A DNA stretch of 64,000 nt from Azotimanducus chitobiosivorans (GTDB taxonomy: Bacteria; Pseudomonadota; Gammaproteobacteria; Pseudomonadales; Azotimanducaceae): contig OZ241339.1 of the NCBI GenBank assembly GCA_965200235.1, forward strand, positions 806,001 to 870,000, in the 5' to 3' direction. The notes beneath the pieces are model-generated. The model saw only the letters and a program-made list of their open reading frames with translations. It had not been told where the DNA came from and did not search any database. A program made the position numbers and the translations under genes. Below, in pieces: positions 61,055 to 64,000 of the stretch. How positions within the stretch are numbered: position 1 is the first letter of the stretch; each line of letters begins with the position of its first letter.

Positions 61055-61414
61055 ATGTCAGTTGTGATCTACGCCGTGATCGACTTTCCGCCAGAGAAGG
61101 TCGATGAATTTCTGACCGAAGGGGATGCATTCATGAAAGGCGCTTTGAGTCAGCCAGGCTGCCTGCACTATGACTGGTCAAAGGACATGAACCAGCCGGG
61201 CCGTGTGCGCGTGTTCGAGCAGTGGGTCGATGAGGAAGCGCTACGCAATCACTTCAGCGGTCAATGGTTTGCCGCGATGGGAGGACATGTCGGCAAATAC
61301 GGGCCGCTCTCGATGGATGCGTCCAAGTACCGTGTGGACCTCGTTGAGCCGGTGATGGATGACAGCGGCACGCCGCGGCCTGATTTCTTCACAGCGAAAC
61401 AACCCGTCCAATAA
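61055..61414 (+). CDS. antibiotic-biosynthesis-monooxygenase-like (ABM) protein
   Basis: 119 aa ferredoxin-like ABM domain: VIYAVIDFPPEKVDEFLTEG, GCLHYDWSKD, RVFEQWVDEEALRNHFSG. Members are small oxygenases or heme/quinone-related enzymes. AAGGAG lies upstream, about 11 bases before ATG. Overlaps the convergent SnoaL-like gene by 26 bp. Confidence 0.8.
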   Translation: MSVVIYAVIDFPPEKVDEFLTEGDAFMKGALSQPGCLHYDWSKDMNQPGRVRVFEQWVDEEALRNHFSGQWFAAMGGHVGKYGPLSMDASKYRVDLVEPVMDDSGTPRPDFFTAKQPVQ

Positions 61415-61907
61415 ACTGGCTCGAATAGTCATCTTCTCCACGCGCGCCGCGAAGCTGAGCGGGCATGGCGTGGAAGTATTGATCGCTCGGCGGGTCGCTT
61501 CGCGTCCAGTCGTTGACTTCGGCGCGGTGGGCGATTTTCCATATGCCACCGCGCCGCTCGTAGCGATCTGAATAGCGCCCTGACACAAAGAGTTCAGTGT
61601 CTTCACCGCCCATATCGAGCCGATGCTGGGCTTGGAAATAGACTTCGCCAAAAGCGGTGTCATCATCTTCGAACCCGATGAGAATTTGACCGATCATATG
61701 GTGGTTTGAAGCGTGCTGGGCGAGCGCGTTGTGCGCGAATTCGATAAATTCGCTGGCTGGCGCTTTGATGAACCCGTAGTCAGTTGTGGCGTCGTCATGA
61801 AAGACGGATGCCAGCAGTGCCTTGTCGAGCCGATCAAGGCCGCGCATGTAACGGCTGCTTAATTCAGTGATTATAAGGCGGGAGTAAACTTCGTCGAGCG
61901 TGTCCAT
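61389..61907 (-). CDS. SnoaL/NTF2-like protein
   Basis: 172 aa. SnoaL_4-type fold: ITELSSRYMRGLDRLDKALL, SVFHDDATTDYG, and the later FVSGRYSDRYERRGGIWKIA. Members are often found in catabolic clusters; precise function unknown. ATG 61907. Confidence 0.8.
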   Translation of the reverse strand: MDTLDEVYSRLIITELSSRYMRGLDRLDKALLASVFHDDATTDYGFIKAPASEFIEFAHNALAQHASNHHMIGQILIGFEDDDTAFGEVYFQAQHRLDMGGEDTELFVSGRYSDRYERRGGIWKIAHRAEVNDWTRSDPPSDQYFHAMPAQLRGARGEDDYSSQFIGRVVSL

Positions 61908-62027
61908 GCAGCGTCCTCTAGTGTCGCGGTGATTTGCATTATGCAGTCAATGTTCCGCAGTCAATGTTCCGCAGCCAAGCACATTGACAGGCGCAGGCAA
62001 ACGCATCTACGATGCGAAGCCTCGCGT

Positions 62028-62103
<76 letters not shown>

Positions 62104-62143
62104 GAAACCACTGCGACGCGCCAGCCTTGAGGAGGGCAAGCAC

Positions 62144-62677
62144 ATGAGACGCTATTTTGAATTCGCGAGCGGCACCTATGTCTTGGCAGCGACGTTTGTC
62201 GCTACCTTGGCGTTTCTGTTCCTCGTGTTCCCGAATCTCCCGATCAATGGGGAATTGCTGGATTTGAAGCCGAGCTACTCGTATGACGAGGCCATGGCGG
62301 CGCTCAAGGAATACGGGGAAGACGGCAGAACGGTGTACGCGTGGGCTAGCCCGACACTCGACACGCTGTTCCCTTTGGTCTATGTCACCTTGTTCGCTGG
62401 CCTCATCTATCGATTCAGGCTCACCGAAGGCCTTTGGTTCTTGGCCTATCTGCCTGTGATATCAGGTATGTTCGATCTTCTCGAAAACGTCCAGGTGACG
62501 GCGATGCTCATCTCTTTTCCAGATATTAGCGAATCGCAGGTCGCGTGGGCATCAACAGCGACTTCGGTCAAAACGTTCCTTGGGCCGATCTATCAGTTGC
62601 TCGGTCTAGGGTTGCTCTTGATCGCAGGTGTCCGTGCTGCCTACGCGAAGTTCTTCGGCGGCGGCTCTGGCAGCTAA
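62144..62677 (+). CDS. small integral membrane protein, hypothetical
   Basis: 177 aa with four hydrophobic segments (VLAATFVATLAFLFLVF, TLFPLVYVTLFAGLIY, LWFLAYLPVISGMFDLLE, LLGLGLLLIAGVRAAYA). No family recognised. ATG 62144 preceded by GAGGAGG 7-8 bases upstream. Only 6 bp separate its end from the convergent oxidoreductase gene. Confidence 0.75.
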   Translation: MRRYFEFASGTYVLAATFVATLAFLFLVFPNLPINGELLDLKPSYSYDEAMAALKEYGEDGRTVYAWASPTLDTLFPLVYVTLFAGLIYRFRLTEGLWFLAYLPVISGMFDLLENVQVTAMLISFPDISESQVAWASTATSVKTFLGPIYQLLGLGLLLIAGVRAAYAKFFGGGSGS

Positions 62678-62682
62678 GCAGT

Positions 62683-64000
62683 TCACACCCTGATCGGCAA
62701 GGCGCGGTGTCGAACGCCGCTTGCCGCATACAAAGCGTTCACGAGCGCGGGTGCCACAGGAGGCACACCCGGCTCGCCAACGCCAGCAGGCAATCTCCCT
62801 TGTGACGGCACCAATTCAACCTGTGTGGCGGGCGCTTCAGCAATACGCAGCACGGGATAATCGTGGAAATTGCTTTGCACGACGGCGCCGTCCTTCATGT
62901 CAATGCTGCCGTGGAGCGCAAGCGAGAGACCGAACACCACAGCGCCCTCCATCTGCGCAACGCAGCTATCCGGGTTGACATAAGTGCCGCAGTCGAGGGT
63001 GACGTAGGCATTTGATACGTGCGGGCGTCCGTTCACGATGCTCGCTTCAAGCACAATCGCCACGTAGGAGCGGAAGCTCTGGTGGACGGCGAAGCCAAGC
63101 CCCATGCCTTCGGTCCGTGGGCGATCCCATTCTGAAAGGGTGCGGACGCGCTCAATGACATCACGCAGTCTTGCAAAGTCGAGTTCGTGCCCTTCGGGCG
63201 CAGGCATGCCGGGCTGACTCAGCTTGCCGCTTGTCGGGATCATCGCCAACCGATGTTCAATGGCATCGCGTCCGGCGGCCGCTGCCATTTCATCCGCAAA
63301 GACGTTGGCGGAGAATCCGTGAAACACATTGCACACCGAGCGCAGCCAACCGATGCGCACACCGGGACGGATGCCTATCGATTCCATGCGCTGGTTCGCA
63401 ACCGAATAGGGGAGGTTGGAAAATCCTTGTTCCAACTCGAAAGGTGCCGGGGCTTCTGCTTGCGCTGCGAACACTGTGGTGATGGAAGGAAACGCTGTTC
63501 GCTGCAGCCATGCTTTCGGCATGCCTTCGTCGTCAACTGCTGCGCGATGATGCTGAACGGACGCGGCGTGATAGTAGTCGTGGCGAATGTCGTCTTCACG
63601 CAGCCATTGCACGCGCACCGGTCGCTTGAGGCGCTTGGAGAGCTCGACCGCTTCCAACGCGAAGTCGGGCTTCGACTTGCGCCCGAAAGCGCCGCCGAGC
63701 AGCGTCGGCGTGACTTCAACCTTGTCTAATTCCATGCCGAGGTAGCCGGCAATCAAGCCCCGCGCTGACTGCGGATCCTGCAAGGGCGCGTGCACAACAG
63801 CGCTGTTCTTCGTCACGTCGGCGACCGCCACCGGCGGCTCCATGGGCGCATGCGCAAGGAAGGGTGTTTCGTAGGTGGCCGAGACTTCCATGCCGCTTTC
63901 TGCTTCGTTCTGGGCAAACACGGCATCGACATCGCCTTTGCCAGATCCCGGCACAGGTGTCCCAGGCTTCGTGACCGCTTCGCGCAGGGATGTCCGCAAC
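62683..64000 (-). CDS. xanthine dehydrogenase family, molybdopterin-binding subunit (partial)
   Basis: At least 438 aa; the gene continues past 64000, so the N-terminus is missing. This is the C-terminal half of the large molybdenum-binding subunit of an aldehyde/isoquinoline oxidoreductase-type enzyme (IorB-like): TYETPFLAHAPMEPPVAVA, LLGGAFGRKSKPDFALEA, and the active-site glutamate segment GVGEPGVPPVAPALVNA. Substrate unknown. Confidence 0.88.
   Translation of the reverse strand, partial: LRTSLREAVTKPGTPVPGSGKGDVDAVFAQNEAESGMEVSATYETPFLAHAPMEPPVAVADVTKNSAVVHAPLQDPQSARGLIAGYLGMELDKVEVTPTLLGGAFGRKSKPDFALEAVELSKRLKRPVRVQWLREDDIRHDYYHAASVQHHRAAVDDEGMPKAWLQRTAFPSITTVFAAQAEAPAPFELEQGFSNLPYSVANQRMESIGIRPGVRIGWLRSVCNVFHGFSANVFADEMAAAAGRDAIEHRLAMIPTSGKLSQPGMPAPEGHELDFARLRDVIERVRTLSEWDRPRTEGMGLGFAVHQSFRSYVAIVLEASIVNGRPHVSNAYVTLDCGTYVNPDSCVAQMEGAVVFGLSLALHGSIDMKDGAVVQSNFHDYPVLRIAEAPATQVELVPSQGRLPAGVGEPGVPPVAPALVNALYAASGVRHRALPIRV

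Noticed and set aside
61952..61980. 14-bp tandem repeat GTCAATGTTCCGCA x2 before tRNA-Ala
   Set aside because: Only two short units; consistent with replication slippage.

Overview
The window is a gene-dense, high-GC chromosome segment from a gammaproteobacterium. The evidence is gene order and content: asd-truA-trpFBA-folC-SPOR-cvpA-purF, ftsK-lolA-serS, tusDCB, tatABC with hisE, lepB-rnc-era-recO, pspF/pspABC, acpP-fabF-mltG-tmk-holB, plus bpt and aat side by side. trpBA next to trpF and folC resembles Xanthomonadales-like or other early-branching orders, but I cannot fix the order. Housekeeping genes are tightly packed, with many stop/start overlaps and GTG or TTG starts. Several usual members of these clusters are absent: fimV, accD, rarA, pdxJ, pabC, and fabD/fabG upstream of acpP.

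Layout. 1-8.9 kb: amino-acid, folate and purine genes. 9.0-16.5 kb: folD-bpt-aat (minus), ftsK-lolA-serS (plus), tusDCB (minus). 16.5-20.3 kb: a decayed AbrB/VapC pair behind a repeat end, then an SDR-MFS-hydrolase operon. 20.3-32.3 kb: an accessory and defence region with two unrelated ATPases, a type III-like restriction-modification operon that has a PIN-domain toxin gene between res and mod, a complete FitAB/VapBC-type pair, an AbiEii-type nucleotidyltransferase, and scraps of broken genes (CocE-like esterase, sulfatase, TonB-dependent receptor). 32.4-43 kb: tat, hisE, lepB-rnc-era-recO, adk, moeA, tsaB, plsB. 42.8-47.2 kb: an RND efflux pair apparently co-transcribed with plsB. 47.3-50.8 kb: VOC and YciI proteins, tRNA-Ser, an outer-membrane protein and the SRP RNA. 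50.8-53.6 kb: phage-shock system with a sigma-54 promoter. 53.6-59.7 kb: fatty-acid and cell-wall genes and DNA polymerase delta-prime, interrupted by a HipBA-carrying mobile element. 59.7-64 kb: two MITE-like repeats, a PLP enzyme, small ABM and SnoaL proteins, tRNA-Ala, a membrane protein, and the C-terminal part of a molybdenum hydroxylase subunit that runs off the window.

The most notable find is the element at 56352-58156. A 28-bp perfect inverted repeat and a 7-bp direct repeat (TAAATGA) enclose a HipB/HipA toxin-antitoxin pair and a scrap of a TnpB C-terminus, with no visible transposase. The 7-bp duplication contains both the mltG stop and the tmk start, so removing the element restores a seamless mltG-tmk junction. 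A second theme is small inverted-repeat elements (families called R1 and R2 here) bounded by TAG/CTAG. Their ends supply stop codons for holB and the PLP enzyme gene, and a possible ribosome-binding site for an orphan ORF. A third theme is genes reduced to their two ends or to one end, suggesting ongoing deletion.
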